DNA of 64,000 nt from positions 310,001-374,000 of the forward strand of contig JH720340.1 in NCBI GenBank assembly GCA_000231825.2, given 5' to 3'. The position numbers were made by a program, and so were the translations under genes. Under the pieces are notes generated by a model that was not told the DNA's origin, did not search any database, and saw only the letters and a list, made by a program, of their open reading frames with translations. The DNA comes from Tetrahymena elliotti 4EA (lineage: Eukaryota; Ciliophora; Oligohymenophorea; Hymenostomatida; Tetrahymenidae). Positions 13,601-25,156 of the stretch are shown here, piece by piece (position 1 is the first letter of the stretch; every line of letters begins with the position of its first letter).

Positions 13601-16600
13601 ATATTTGAGAACGTTGAGACTTAGTTTGCAACTTTAATTATTCCTGTTGATCATTTTAATCTTTAGTAAGAATATGCATTTTAATTCCTTGTTGAAAACT
13701 CCAAAGGATCTGTTAAATAAATATTCTAATTTGAATCATCCTAGCTAATTTAAGTTGGAACTTCAGATATTACTTCAGATTCTTCTTATTTTTTATCAGG
13801 AAAAAGCTTATTGACTTTACATTTGCAAAAATGGAAATCAAGCCAAGGATTAGATTTAAAATTTGATGTATTTGTGTATGTGAAAAACTAAACATAATTT
13901 ACTTAAAATAATTAACGTTATTTAGTTAATTCCCAAACCAAAGTAAAAGCTGCTGGATCTGGATTCTCTGCAAATAAATAGTAATTTTTTCCTCAAAAAT
14001 AATATTTTTATTTTTAAAATTGTAAAATAGGATAACATTTAAAACTCTTCCAGTAGTTACCGACTCTAAGATGACTATTCAAATAAGAGCTTACACAACT
14101 TAAAAAAGTGTAACAATTGAGAAAGAATTATTAATTCAAGCAAACTCTGACTATTAAAATATGCTTATTGACTAATAAAAAACTGTTCTCAATTTAACAT
14201 CTTCTTCTTATTTTGGAGCTGATGATAATTTCTACTTAAACTTTTTTGGTACCAATCTTCCATCAGAAACAGAAGATATTGTTCTATAGTTTGAAATTGC
14301 AAAATAATTGTTAAGAAACAATTCATATGTTTAAGATGCTTAATTCCATGAAAAAGGGTTATATTTCTAGATGCTTTAAGTTTATAATACTTCATAATTA
14401 CCATGCTAAGATTCAATAGATTGTAATGGTAATGGTAAATGTTATGTTGTTAGCATTCCTTTTAACTGGACTCCTTTGAATTCTACAAATATCTAAGATA
14501 CATCTTCTTAGTAATTAACTCAGACGTATGAGAAAAAGCACCACTTTTGTAATTGCAATCCTCTTTATAGTGGAATAAATTGCAATTGGTAAATAACATT
14601 TTTCTAAAATCTAACACAAAAAGTGAATGAAGCTTCTATATATATTTAGTAATTACCTTAAAACTTGTTAAATCCTGCTAGTATTTTAAACTTGTATGCA
14701 GTAATGAGTGAATTTAAAGATATCTTAGTAACTAATTTTTAGCCAATTATTTCTAATACTATGAATTTCTTAAAATCGGTAGTCGATTAGCCTATTTACT
14801 TTTAATTTGTTAATGAAATAATTATGAATTACATTGACATTCTAATTAACTATGGCCCAAATTTAGATTAATCAGTCATTCAACAATATGTTAATAATCT
14901 ATTTTAAATCCATTAAGATTATACTCAATAAACTGCATAGTATTTATACGAGGCACAAGGGATGTTAACTTATTCTAGTACTATTTATTAACTAGTTCTT
15001 TCGGAAATAGATTAAAAGTATATTTTTCTATTAATTAAATACAAACAAATAATCCTTAATTTAATTTATTTAATAATTAGGCTTTTATTAAACCAGAGTA
15101 CATCACAAAGACTTTTACAAGAAGATCATGATTAGTAAGAATAAATTGAATCGTTTTTTGATGGAAATCAAAACAAAGATTTCAATGCTTTATAACACAG
15201 ATACTTAGAAAGTGATTTATTTGAGTTTGGGGATGGTACTGATATTCTCTTGCAATTATATTCAATACCATCTATTTCTGTCAATGCTAATAAAATTTAA
15301 GTTTTAATACCTATTTAAATTTTTAACAACCCTGGCAAAATTATTGTTAGAGTTTAAAACTTTTTGATTAACCCTTTCGATTATATGATTAACTGTACTT
15401 TAATTTAGTAATATCAAGTCTCCTAGATAGCACAGGTTGACATTTACAATTAAAACAAACTAGTTCCAACTGTTAAAATGAATGCTCCTATAACAGTAGT
15501 TTTAAAGAAACTAATTCGTGCTTCTCCACCAACCTCCCTCAACATTACAGTTTCTGCTTACTCGTAATTTTTAATACAATTTATTTTTATTCTAGCCTAA
15601 ACAAATTATTATTACCTTTATGAAAAGATGTATGAACTACATGTAAATGTATAAAAACTGGAATTCCACAGATTGTTCAGTCCAAAGCGAAAATAGTACT
15701 CACATAGCATGTTCTTGCTATTCTCTATAAGGTCCAGTCGTTGTTATAGCATCGATTAATAATACTGCCAATCCTGTGACTCAAAACAGTATTTTACTTC
15801 TGAACGAATTTTTGAATCCTGGATTAGAAAGTATGAGAAATACCTTATTAATTAACTTGGGATTAAAGAACCCAAACAATAACACCCCAAATGTAATTTT
15901 TAAATTAAATTCAACTTGTTTATTTAATTCGTTTTTAATTAATTTTACTTTATTGAATATAAACAGGAAGGTAGTAAAACAGATACTGAAACGAAAGTGA
16001 GCATTTATTAATTCTAAAATTATTATGGCATTTACTCACTTTGTGTATACTGCTTTGGAATATCTTTGATAATTTTTTCTTTTGCTTCTTCAAAATCAAA
16101 AAATGATGATAAAAACTCAAACATAAAACAAATAAGATACCCTTACTTACATTTCCATCCCTTCTATTCATTCTTTTGTGGTCCAACAAATATATTTGTT
16201 TCAAATATTTCTAGATCATTTATTTTGCTTACAGTTGTATCTTCTGCTATGTTTTATCCTTCTATTTTAATAGTTATCCCAAATGCAAAAACCCATTTTA
16301 AATCAATTTATATTTCTCTAATGTGTTGTGCTGCTTCAATCGGAACATCTTACCTCTTGTTTGCAGTACCTACTTTCCTAAAACTTGGTTTGAATAACTT
16401 GAATATTAAAAAAATCAAGAAGAAAAAATGGGCTTTTGTTGGATTTAGTTATACCTATCTGATATAAGTGTTGGCTTTGCTTTACATTATTGGTAATTAT
16501 TTATTTAAATAAAAAATTTTAATTTTATTTATTATTATTATAGTGACTTAGTACTTTGTTCTAGTGATAGTTGGAAGCTTTACTGATGAAGAGGATATTA

Positions 16601-17193
16601 AATTATGGATAAAATGTGCTGGTTTTACTTACTTACTTGAAAACGGATTTGATATTTTAATAGTAATCTATGTAATCATTTAAGGAATTTAGGATAAATT
16701 ATCATAATTAATTGCTTTGAGAGGCTATGTTTTGATTCCAGAAGAGCTTTTAGTAAATGGAGAAGCTAGTGAATAAACTGATTTTAATGAAGATATTTTT
16801 GAAGACCAAAATAAAAACAGGTATTCTGATAAAAACATAAAAGCTTAAGAGCCCTAGATCTCCCCAAGTAGTTCAGACGGATCATCTAATTCAATAGATA
16901 TTGATGATATGGATGAAGAAAATGGATAACAATTTAATTAAAATCACTTAAAGAGCCAGAATGTAGAGAGCTAACAAGAGTCAGAGGATAATGAGAGTGA
17001 GGAAGAAGAAGAAGAAGAATACTTAGATGAAGAACAAAGTAGCAGCAGCAAAAATTAAAAATAAACTGAACAAGTATAAGAAAGTAATAAATTATAAACA
17101 GCCTATTAATCGTAATAAGTTGATCCTTAAGCCTAAGAACATGAATTAGAGGATTTATAAATTTAGGCTTACAAAAATGATGACAGAAGTTGA
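7602..17193 (+). CDS. Giant adhesion-type receptor: LamG-like domains, Cys-rich repeats, GPS motif, about five membrane spans
   Basis: I assembled 18 exons: 7602-7647, 7729-7833, 7896-8587, 8763-9543, 9599-9694, 9760-9906, 10057-10314, 10367-10612, 10682-11461, 11597-11842, 11899-12216, 12273-13063, 13451-13980, 14031-15017, 15081-15563, 15628-15892, 15967-16492 and 16544-17193. They total 2649 codons in one frame. Order: signal peptide (MIFFILIVLTLS); two concanavalin/LamG-like segments (about residues 40-430); long furin-like CxxC...CxxxC repeats (about 440-1500); an extracellular region resembling polycystin REJ segments; a GPS motif (about 2169-2205; Trp, then Cys, then HIACSCYS); roughly five membrane spans (about 2280-2450); and an acidic Q/E/S-rich cytoplasmic tail. 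GPS domains self-cleave in adhesion GPCRs and polycystins. The predicted product is a cell-surface receptor or adhesion protein. Most cysteine-rich exons end in phase 1, a pattern that allows exon duplication. The first exon and the short introns are the least certain parts. Confidence 0.85.
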
Positions 17194-17935
17194 AAAAGTT
17201 AAATAAAATAAATTGGTCGAAATAGTAAAAAAAATTATTTGATGTGTTTTTTGTGATTTTCTTTTTTGAAGCAAGATTATTTAAACAATTTAAATTAACT
17301 ATACCTAGTATTAATTTCTTAAAATTATTATTTAAAAATCTCTTATTTTAAAAATGATTATTAAGCATTTCAAAATTAAAAATAGCTGTAGAAAATAACC
17401 AACTAAATAACCCTAAAGTTTCATTTTTTCTTATCTAATCAAATAATTTGTATCACTAACATGATAACTACATTTTATTATTTATACGCCATAATCTATA
17501 TTATCAATTGTTAATTATGCTGTTATATTTCTTATTCAAAGAATAATCAAGTATTTAAATATGAAAATAGAAAAAATTTTATTTTTTAATAAATTTTGGA
17601 GTCTTTCTTTCTTCTCAAAAGATTTAAAAAGTTAGAAAAAAATAAAAAATTTTTATTTAGATCTCTGTAAATTAAATTTTTTTTCTTTTTATCAACTAAA
17701 TCCAACAATCATCAAGTTTTTTTTAATAAAAATTCTAATTTCAATTTGAAAAGTAACTAATAAAATTTTTAAAGATTTATATTTTTATATTAAGATTTTA
17801 AGGAAGAGATATTTGTATCTTTTATTTTAATTAATTATTAAAAACAGACAAATAAATGCAAGCGATTAAAAAATTAAGCAACTATTATCTGAAATTTTAC
17901 TAAATAAATGTTTTATTTTATTGAATCAAACTTCG
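17194..17935. other. Intergenic between convergent genes
   Basis: This A+T-rich spacer lies between the receptor gene's stop and the stop of the cathepsin-like gene. It should contain two 3' ends. No coding frame, RNA gene or repeat was recognised. Confidence 0.6.
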
Positions 17936-19185
17936 TCATCTATTTATTTAAATGAAAAAAAATGATTAAAATACTTTTTGAAAAATAAAATTATTACAAT
18001 TAAGAGTAGATCCCTAATTTTGGCTCTTTGCTTATTATGAAGCGACTTCAGCTTGTTATAAGGTAATTGCAGAAAGAGCATATTCTTCTAATCTCAATTC
18101 TTCTTATCCCATTGCAACATGAGCTAAACCGTTAATACCCCATTCTTCACCCCATGAGTTTTCAATGATCCAGTAATAATCCTTGGTAAGAGGATCAATG
18201 TCCCAACCAATAATTTTAACAGCTTATTAACCTTTTAATTTTGCTGCGTTTTCTAAAACACGATAAACACCAGACTTGTAAACTAAGAAATCAGAAAAAA
18301 CAGTCATTAATGATACAACAGGCCCATTTAACATAATTTCACGCTTAATGCTTTCTTAACCAGCTGAAATACAGTAATCAAAAATCTTGAAGTGTTCACA
18401 TCTGTCAATAATAGAGCAACCTTCATTTGAATCAGTACCATGATAAGGCAAGCATTCTTCCTTGACGAAACCAGTAACTTTTCCTTTTTGGAATGTTTTT
18501 GATACATAACCACCATCACACTTGTATGATTAATTTTCATAGCAAGAGATAGTAGCCTAAGCACTGAGACCAAAGTTAAAATCACCTTCAGTGGCCATAC
18601 AAAGTCTATCAGCTACAGAAGAAACAGCAGCAATTGAATATGAAGCACTGCAGTTCTTTCCTTAATTAGAAATAGGACGAACACATTAGGGGTACTTAGT
18701 ATGGAAATTGTAAGATAAATCAATTATATTCTAATCTTATTCAGAAGGACATCTAATTAAAGATTATTTGTGAGAAATTTAGTTCAATAATAATGTTTAA
18801 GTTTAAGCTAAAGTGGTATCCTAAATTTTTAATCAAATAATTATGAAAATAAATTTTTTAAAGTATAAATATAAAGTTGAATAAATTTCTTTAATAATAA
18901 AAGCCCTACCTTAAAGATGGTATTAGGACCTATTTTAAATGAGTAGTTTTATGCATTATGTTAAGCTATTTCTTCATCAACAATAACATTTTCAGATAAT
19001 TTTTTACCAGTAGGTATCATTACTGAAATGATAGCTGCTAATAAAAGGGAACCAAATATTGCAATACTAATCTAAGTGGAATACTTGCTTAAAAATCCTA
19101 CTGAGCTTCCTTTTTTCTTTTGACGATTTATCTAAGCTTGCTTAGCTGCTTCGCTTAATTAGCTTCCTTGCTTTTAATTTTTCAT
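17936..19185 (-). CDS. Membrane-anchored cathepsin-like protein, predicted inactive (Cys to Ser, His to Gln)
   Basis: Two exons: 19185-18910 and 18820-17936, intron 18821-18909; 387 codons. Residues 1-35 are polar and basic, then one membrane span (SIAIFGSLLLAAIISVMI) makes it a type II membrane protein. The C-terminal part is a papain-family (C1) domain: YPQCVRPISNQGKNC, then SYSIAAVSSV where the family has CWAF; KIIGW; and ENSWGEEWG. At the catalytic Cys position the protein has Ser152 (codon TCA); at the catalytic His position (family GHAVKIIGWG) it has Gln291 (TAA); the catalytic Asn313 of NSWG is kept. The fold residues look conserved, so it is probably a pseudoprotease, comparable in principle to the Ser-type SERA proteins or TINAG. 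The last 25 residues after SQQAKSQN are unusual and hydrophobic, but no TGA occurs earlier. Confidence 0.85.
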
Positions 19186-20375
19186 GTTTACTTTACAAAT
19201 AATTTAGAAATAAATTTATTTTTATAGTAATTATTATTTATAAATTATTTTGAAATTGTATCTTTTGTAAAAATATTAATTCCAATCAAATTTAATAGAT
19301 ATTTTTTATAATCTAATAAATATTCCATTTAGAGTTTTACCAAACGTATCAATTTAATAATTAAAACGTGTCAAAATGTAAAGCTTGCTATTTTAAATTC
19401 ATTTTGCTATTCAAAACTCAAATAAAAAAATAAAATTTTCAAAAAAAGACAATTATTTTATTATTTTTTTGTTCATTATCAAAATTTACAATTAAATATT
19501 AAATTAGCTGATATCTTGTAATTTTTGGATAGAAAATTTAATTAGTGTTGTTGTTAAAAAGCAAAAAGACTTTTAAAAATTTTGAGAAAATTAATTGGTT
19601 TTTATGAAATATTATTATTTTTTAATTCAAAATTTGAATATATTTTTATTTAGTTAAAAAATAATTTTGAAAACTTCTTCCTTTTATATTGTTGAGTCAT
19701 ATTTTATATTAAAGTAAGATATCCAATATAGAAATGAGGATGTTTCTATTTAGATAAATTTTGATGGATATTTATATTCTCAATTTAATTATATTTGAGA
19801 AAACCTAAAAGAAGTTTATTGTTTCTTTTTCATAAAATGTATTTAAATGAAAATCCTAAATTTTAGGTTAAATTTAAATAACAATTTAGAAAATGAAATG
19901 ATAATAAAAGAAAAATATTTTGAAATCAATATTAGATATTTTAAATAATAATTTAGATTACCCTAAAAATAACTTATTAAATAGGATATTTTAGTTATTA
20001 ATACAATTCTTGCTTGTTTATAAATATGAATTGATTATGATTTCCCAAAATAATTTTATATTCCTACTCCACAAAATTTGTTTATTTTTAATATTTTTTT
20101 GAATTTAAATAATTTTTTTATCTTCACCTTAAAAAATATTCAATTTAAAATGATTTATTTTGAAAATTGTTTGAAAGTTTTTTTATTTCTGCAATGAATT
20201 TGTGCAGCTGTTAAGATTGAATTGAGTTTGAATGCATGATTATAAAATTATGTATTATTTTTTTTTGTATTAAATAGGAAAGAAAGTAAAAAGATAATTA
20301 ATTATTCGTTTTACTTTTTAATTATTAAAAATATTTTGAAAATTATATTGAAATTATTCTGAAATTATAAAAGAA
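19186..20375. other. Intergenic between divergent genes
   Basis: This is about 1.2 kb of A/T-rich DNA upstream of both the cathepsin-like and the roadblock genes. No coding frame or repeat was recognised. Confidence 0.6.
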
Positions 20376-21069
20376 ATGGTAGATTATTTGAATTAAATAA
20401 ACAAAAACAATTTAAAATGATAATTTTATTATTTTTAGGCTCAAGATATTAATGCTGATGATCAATTAAAGTAGCTTTCTGCTTTAGAAGGTGCAAATGG
20501 ATATGTTATTTTCAATGAATCAGGTAATCATATTACTTAATTATTATTTTAGAATTAGAAAAAATAGCGAATGATATATGTAAAGGTATTCCTTTGAAGA
20601 GACATGAAAAAACAATTTCACATGAAAAAGCAGTCCATATAGCAGCATTGGTTTCTGATTTATGGAATGTATCTAAAAAAGTTATACAAAGAGATCTTAA
20701 AACACCTGAAGTAAACTTTACAATATTTTGATAATTAACAAAGAAAATATAAAAAAGACAAATAAAATAATTTTTGTCATGTTTAAATAATGCTAAGAAT
20801 TAATTTTCTTAATATTGTAATTATTAGAATGACATAGAGGTTATTAGATTGAGAACTAAGCATTCATATGAATATATTATTACATAATGTAAATAATTGT
20901 CATATTCGATCATGTATTTATTCCTTATTATATAAAAAAAGCTGGAGATTTTACTATGCTTGCCATTTAGTTATGTGGAAAGGCTATAGAAGAAGCTAAA
21001 AGAGCTGCTGCAGCTGCTGCAGCCGCTGCTATTGTTTAAGAAGAAAATAAAGAAAAAGAAAAGAAATGA
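20376..21069 (+). CDS. Roadblock/LC7-type dynein light chain
   Basis: Five exons: 20376-20378, 20439-20523, 20586-20710, 20828-20888 and 20942-21069; 134 codons (133 aa). The protein shows the roadblock/LC7 pattern: GANGYVIFNESGIPLKRH, then SDLWNVSKKVI, then VIRLRTKHSYEYIIT and SGDFTMLAIQLCGKA. Roadblock light chains sit on the intermediate chains of cytoplasmic and axonemal dynein. The model makes the first exon just the start codon ATG, followed directly by a GTAGAT donor; the result (MAQDINADDQLKQL) is sensible, but no transcript supports it. The C-terminus has an unusual alanine run (AKRAAAAAAAAAIVQ) and a charged Lys/Glu tail not typical of the family, which usually ends after the last beta strand. 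Length is about 30 residues more than usual because of this tail. Confidence 0.87.
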
Positions 21070-21429
21070 AAAGATCAATTAATAGTAATAAGCAATGAGA
21101 AAATTAAATAGTAATTTATTAAATATAATATTTTTTAAATATATTTTTTTTGTATTGAAAGTCATCTATTCTTGGATATTTCTACTAATATTGTTTATTT
21201 TAAGTTAATATTTGCAATAGGTTGTATAAATAAAATAAAAATCGATTATATGTTATGTATTAATTAAAATAATAATTTATTCTAGATTTTATAAATTATC
21301 TGTTTAAAGTATTTAAGAGTTAAGATTTGATTGATTAATTGAGCCAAAAATTATTATCTTTTAATCAAAAAATATATATTAAAATTCAAATTGTTATTTT
21401 TAAATTTTGCAAACATTAAAATTTAAAAA
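21070..21429. other. Short intergenic spacer
   Basis: This is 360 bases of A/T-rich sequence between two plus-strand genes, with no recognisable feature. Confidence 0.6.
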
Positions 21430-22119
21430 ATGAGTAAAAATTAAGAATCTAAGTAAATTGAATTTGATATTATAATTTTAGATGAAGTAGGAGCTTTGGC
21501 TAATGATTTATTAGTACTTTTTTGTAAAAAGTTAATTAAATCTGATAAGCGCTGTTTTAAAAGAGCTATACCTATTGCTTAGCATGGTGCTTAGCTAATC
21601 CTTAATTTAAAGAAGAGAAAAGCCTATAATTTGAAGGATTAAAGTGAGAGAGAAGATTATTTCCAATGCGATGGGGCTATAATATGCATAGATTTACATA
21701 AAATATAATCTATTGAGGAATTAGAAAAGCAACATTAAATATTAAAAATATATAATGGCTAAGAAGTTTCAGTAATAGTAGCTGTGTACTCTAAAAATAG
21801 TTAAGATAAAAAATTTAATATTTAAGATATCTAAAATTATTGTAATAATCTTAAAGTTGAGTGTATTAACATAAATTCTGATACTAAATTAGATATTTCT
21901 TAGATATTCATACAATTATTTGCCTCGTCTTCAATTTTTACTCAAATTTAAAATGGAAACTTTAATAAAAAATAAAAACCTAAAAAGTATAAAAAATTCG
22001 ACTTCAGAAATTTGATCAGAAAATTCATTATCAGCTTGATATTCTATTCAATAATATATTTTTTTTTCCCAAATGTATTTAATCATAAGAAAGAAAAATA
22101 GGAGTCAACAACCAGTTGA
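21430..22119 (+). CDS. Tail-anchored protein resembling a degenerate small GTPase
   Basis: Single exon, 230 codons. The middle resembles a Rab/Ras fold: an opening strand (FDIIILDEVGALANDLLVLF) where a P-loop would be, DGAIICIDLHKIQSIEELE like the family's DGxIxVFDVTxxxSFE, and VIVAVYSKNS like the NKxD strand. The P-loop GxxxxGK[S/T], the DxxG switch and the NKxD base-recognition motifs are all absent, so nucleotide binding is unlikely in the usual way. The C-terminus is a basic patch followed by a membrane span (FIISLIFYSIIYFFFPNVF) and a short polar end, which is a tail-anchor layout. It could be a pseudo-GTPase on an endomembrane. The family call is tentative because it rests on spacing and hydrophobic pattern, not on conserved motifs. 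Confidence 0.7.
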
Positions 22120-23196
22120 ACAAATATCAAGTAAATGATGCATAACAATATTTATTCACTTTTTCAATAAAAATCAGTTTAAATAATTATTAGAATTTCT
22201 TATTAAAATAAAAATTTATTGACATTTAACATATCATAATCCTGCAATTCTTTAAACTGCTTTTAATTTATATTCTATCAAATTTATTGTCTTATTTGCT
22301 TCTATTTAATTATTTAATACTAAAAATTCTTTTTTTAAATTAAGAATATAATAATTCGGTTTTAGAAGAAGCTTAATAATATTTATAAAACATTTATTAT
22401 TTATTAAATGTACTTATTGATATTTAGAGGGAATAATTTATAAATAAAATAACTTTTTTTCATGTAAAAGTGAAATTATAATGACTTAATTCAATTTAAA
22501 CTTTTAAGAGACAACATTTAATTGATTTTTAAATTTACTTTTATTCATAAACTAAATTCATTATTATCTTTTTAAGTTCTTCAGCAGAATTTCTCAAGAA
22601 ATATTTTAATTTGCATATTATTTTGTAAATGATGATTCATTTTCAAATTTTTTATAAAAGAATAAATAGATAAAATATATTTTTAGCAATTTTAAGTTGA
22701 TTTTTTAGTAAAAGACACATCTTTAATATGATTTATCAATATTTTTACTACATAAATATTAAAATTATTTTTGTTTTAGATTAAATTTATAAATTTATAA
22801 AAATACCGTTAATGCCTTTTAAAATTTGTAATTATAAATTGCATAGAAAGGGTAAATAACAAAAAATTCAAAATGTAGAATTGAGAGATAAATGATAGGT
22901 ATGCAAAAAATAATGATGATTATATATATTCGATGTAGTTTAATATGAAAAATATAATTATGAAAAAGATTCAATGAATATTTTATTTCAATTTATTTAC
23001 TAACTTAACTATTTAGAATCTATTGTTATTAATAACTTCCATCCATATCAAATTAGAAGAAAAAATATTGCTTGATAAATATGCAAAATATAAATAAAAT
23101 ACAACAAAAGATAAATAATTATCATAACTTAAACTCAAATCAAAATCAAACTAAAGAAAAAAGGTTCAGTTTTTGAAAATTAAAATTGGTTGATAA
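22120..23196. other. Intergenic, A+T-rich
   Basis: This is about 1.1 kb with long A/T runs between two plus-strand genes. No coding frame, RNA gene or repeat was recognised. Confidence 0.6.
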
Positions 23197-24275
23197 ATGA
23201 ATTAGGTATAATTTGGAGATCGTAGTCCTGAAGAGCGCATCAAAAAAGGCAAGCAAATTGAGATATTATTTCTCGTTGTTGCTGTAAAATATTTTGTCTT
23301 AAATAAGCAAAAAAAACATTCTATTAAGTTATCTTGATCGTTGAATTGAGCTGACTGACTTTTTTCATTAATTTGATATTGCTGATTATATAAAAATTAA
23401 CTAAAAATATTTTTTTTATTTCATAGTGGATTAGCGCTGTCTGCTGTTTGATTAGAACAGATTTTAATTTTGCATTTGCTCTTTTTGGTTACTATTTATG
23501 GATTTCCAGAAACGATAAAGCTAATTCTATGATGGTAAGTTAATATTTTACATATTTTTTGATTCAGCTTTTTATTAGCAATCACTGATTCTTTAATTGC
23601 TTTAACTGAAGGAATCTCTAATTTTCAAAATAAATATTAAGCTAAGTTAACTGGAGATTATGATACAATTTTAGACTTATTCTATTGCAAAATATTTCAA
23701 TCATTACTAGTTTTCAGATTTATTAGTTAAAACAAAGAAAACAAAAAAATAATTTTAGATGAATGATTTTTATGAATTCAAAAATATTAATCTAATTAAT
23801 CTTTCAAATTATCTAGTTAATTATTATGAATGGTGTTTTAATTTTGGTTGATATTATTTGGCTTATTGCTGTTGCTAACGTATGGACATCTACTTCTGGT
23901 AACAAAGCCTGGGATAGCTTACACGGTCTTCACGTTTTTGCCTTATTACTCTCTATTTTAAATGTTATTTTGAAGGTAATTAATATCTTTGTTAATTTCA
24001 TATATCTCTAACTAACAATCTAAACTAAATTTTTTATATGCATAAACTAATGACTAATCTTTTTATTTAAAATAATTTCTAGGCTGTCATTACTATCCTC
24101 ATTAACACATACAAGAATGGTCAAAGTAAGAAATAATAATCATTTTAAAATTTTTATTAGATTTTAAACATTTATTTGCTAAATAAATACAAATTAAATT
24201 ACTGATTCCAAAATTTTGAACTATTTAAATAAATTTTAATTAGACGCCGAAAACACAAAGAACATGGCTGGTTGA
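23197..24275 (+). CDS. Small four-span membrane protein
   Basis: Five exons: 23197-23283, 23427-23534, 23817-23975, 24083-24125 and 24244-24275; 143 codons. Four hydrophobic segments are visible: IEILFLVVAWISAVCCLI, FNFAFALFGYYLWI, a long one from MMLIIMNGV through LIAVANVW, and FALLLSILNVILKAVITILI. The N-terminus is charged (FGDRSPEERIKKGK) and the C-terminus short and polar. A short basic loop (ISRNDKANS) between spans 2 and 3 and the LLLSILNVILK pattern in span 4 remind me of the AGTRAP family of small membrane proteins, but this is weak. A 283-base intron (23535-23816) contains an open but non-conserved stretch; skipping it keeps the frame and joins spans cleanly. Confidence 0.72.
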
Positions 24276-25156
24276 TAATAAAATTTTGAAATCTAAAGAA
24301 ATCTAAATCTAGAATATTACAGGATTTTTAGTTTTTCTTAAAAAAATAAAATATTGTTATAAAATAGATAGATATTTGATATTAATTTACTCTGTTTGGT
24401 TTGTTCATATTATTTTATGTGTACTTTTCAAGAATATATCTACCAATTATTTTACTTATTTTCATATATTTTCTGAAATTCCAATAATTCAAATGTAATT
24501 CTTATTAGTAATTATTTTTTATTTAGCATAAAAAAGTTTTAAACAACTCTCTTTTTTGAAAGACTTAGTTTTAGAAAATTATTAAAAATCAGTTTTTGTG
24601 AATACTAAAACAGATTTATTTTAATTAATAAAATAATAATTATTACTATAAAATTAATTATAAACTAAATTACCACTCTTTTACTTGAATAGTTATTGAT
24701 ATTAATTAATACTTTATTACCAAAAAAAGTTCTTTTATCTAACCATTTTAGCTTGGTATTAATTTCAAAAAAAAAAATTAAAATTCGCCTACTTGTAAAA
24801 ATGAAAATATATATACTAATTACTTGAATCATCAATAAATGAATATCCTTTTATTAGAAAAAAATAAAATAAAAAATTTTGTTTAAAAATGAAATTTGAT
24901 TATTGACAGTTTTTAAAATTTAAAGAAAAGTTAACTTACTTAGTAAACACAAATAAATGAAAATATCATAAAAATAATTTTTACAAATGAACATTATTTA
25001 CTTTATTTACTTAAAGTTTGCTAAATAATAAAAATTATAATGGTAAAACTTAGAAATTGTGATTTTAAACATTTTAAAATTATAGATTATTATATAGATA
25101 TATTTATTATATATAGAGTTCTTTTGTTTGTGGAAAAATACATAAATATTATTGAT
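24276..25156. other. Intergenic between convergent genes
   Basis: This is A+T-rich sequence between two gene 3' ends. Nothing was recognised. Confidence 0.6.

Noticed and set aside
23560..23780. An open stretch inside the third gap of the four-span membrane protein gene
   Set aside because: Including it breaks the frame or runs into TGA; treating it as a 283-base intron gives a clean four-span protein.
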